A DNA stretch of 64,000 nt from Argyresthia goedartella (Eukaryota > Arthropoda > Insecta > Lepidoptera > Argyresthiidae). The notes beneath the pieces were generated by a model. It was given only the letters and a program-made list of their open reading frames with translations, did not search any database and was not told the origin of the DNA. The stretch covers positions 11,048,501-11,112,500 of the forward strand of contig OX463820.1 of the NCBI GenBank assembly GCA_949825045.1. The letters are read 5' to 3'. Positions within the stretch are counted from its first letter, which is position 1. Each line of letters begins with the position of its first letter. Below are positions 63,627 through 64,000 of the stretch, piece after piece. The position numbers and the translations under genes were made by a program.

Positions 63627-64000
63627 TGCGGAACTGAGTTTTTTTGATAGCTTATCTATGTGTGGGTCCCACTGAAGCTTATTATCTAAGGTGATTCCTA
63701 GGAATACCGTGCTATCTACAATTTCAAAATTTTCACCTTTAACATTAACATTAGCCGAGACTTGTTTAACATTGGGGAGTATAAACCGAATACATTTAGT
63801 TTTGTTATTGTTCAGTAAAAGATTATTAGCACTTAACCAATTGACTACCTTTGAGACTGCATTATGCACATCGTCAAAGTTCAAACTGCGTCGTTTTATT
63901 TTAAACAAAAGTGAAGTGTCATCTGCAAACAATACAATCTCATGATTATCTCTGACAAGATGTGGCAGGTCATTAATATAAACCAAAAACAGGAATGGCC

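Larger units (their letters stand above)
62605..64000 (-). mobile_element. Jockey-like LINE (second subfamily), runs off the window
   Basis: Minus strand, with the 3' end at about 62605 (GAAATAAACTGTTTTTGAAT) and the RT continuing beyond 64000. A group A SINE and a 119 bp tandem duplication disrupt it between 63112 and 63626. Its RT differs clearly from the 35.8 kb family. Confidence 0.87.
62802..64000 (-). pseudogene. Jockey-like reverse transcriptase, partial and interrupted
   Basis: From 63986 down: VYINDLPHLVRDNHEIVLFA continuing into FADDTSLLFKIKRRS (active site), WLSANNLLLNNNKTKCIRFI, VFLGITLDNKLQWDPHIDKL and YFSYFHNIISYGILLWG, where the frame leaves the element near 63495. After the inserted SINE, RT sequence resumes at about 63205 with DVETARLVYFSYFHSIMSYG, ALQKRAV-type sequence, ESLRYKFKEINIMTVPCQYI and GQCIRFYNKIPTELQ to the stop at 62802. 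The first catalytic Asp and fingers are beyond the window. Disruption makes it inactive. Confidence 0.87.

Overview
This 64 kb window is animal nuclear DNA, most likely from a moth or butterfly (Lepidoptera). The grounds are AT-rich sequence, spliceosomal exons with GT/AG borders, Helitron ends of the Lep1 type (CTAGT terminus after a GCGGGCAT-like stretch), tRNA-derived SINEs, CR1-like and Jockey-like LINEs, piggyBac and mariner remnants, and the dispersed repeat beginning GGTTCCGTACCC that is common in Lepidoptera. The species call is an inference. There are no operons, ribosomal genes, CRISPR arrays or convincing free-standing tRNA genes.

Host genes are sparse. Two minus-strand exons (51421-51582 and 45003-45113) join in phase and encode the N-terminal region and P-loop/switch I of a Rab GTPase that looks like Rab26. 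About 6.3 kb of repeat-filled intron separates them, and the remaining exons are outside the window. A short plus-strand exon at 32926-33005 carries the start of a THAP zinc finger and ends at a consensus splice donor; I could not find its partner exons.

The rest is mostly mobile DNA. At 4.5-7.2 kb lies a Crypton-like tyrosine-recombinase gene that kept its start codon and one intron. A 1.25 kb CR1-like LINE split its first exon (8 bp target duplication) and a MITE pair lies in its intron. Positions 1-789 are a 99%+ copy of 5370-6158. A second, diverged copy of the recombinase, with two introns, is on the minus strand at 40.4-41.9 kb. At 11.2-15.9 kb sits an apparently complete CR1-like LINE with an open ORF1 (274 aa) and ORF2 (993 aa endonuclease plus reverse transcriptase). 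Jockey-like LINE copies or fragments lie at 3.1, 35.8-38.4, 39.6, 58.7-60.5, 61.9 and 62.6-64 kb. Degenerate DNA transposons are piggyBac (22.4-24.3 kb), mariner (25.1-26.0 kb) and a Tc1/mariner-like element with about 105 bp terminal inverted repeats (48.7-49.6 kb). Three SINE groups, two Lep1-type Helitrons and many MITEs and foldbacks fill the gaps.

The least ordinary signals are: (1) one roughly 100 bp core, with its own internal hairpin, found in four short elements whose terminal inverted repeats are of three unrelated kinds (19.25, 45.3, 46.6 and 53.6 kb); (2) the two Crypton-like loci, which differ in intron content and share a locally duplicated, LINE-interrupted exon; (3) a 0.3 kb hexanucleotide array directly at the splice donor of the Rab26-like exon; and (4) two MITEs that always travel side by side, in four of four copies. 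All calls come from reading the sequence; no database search was run.
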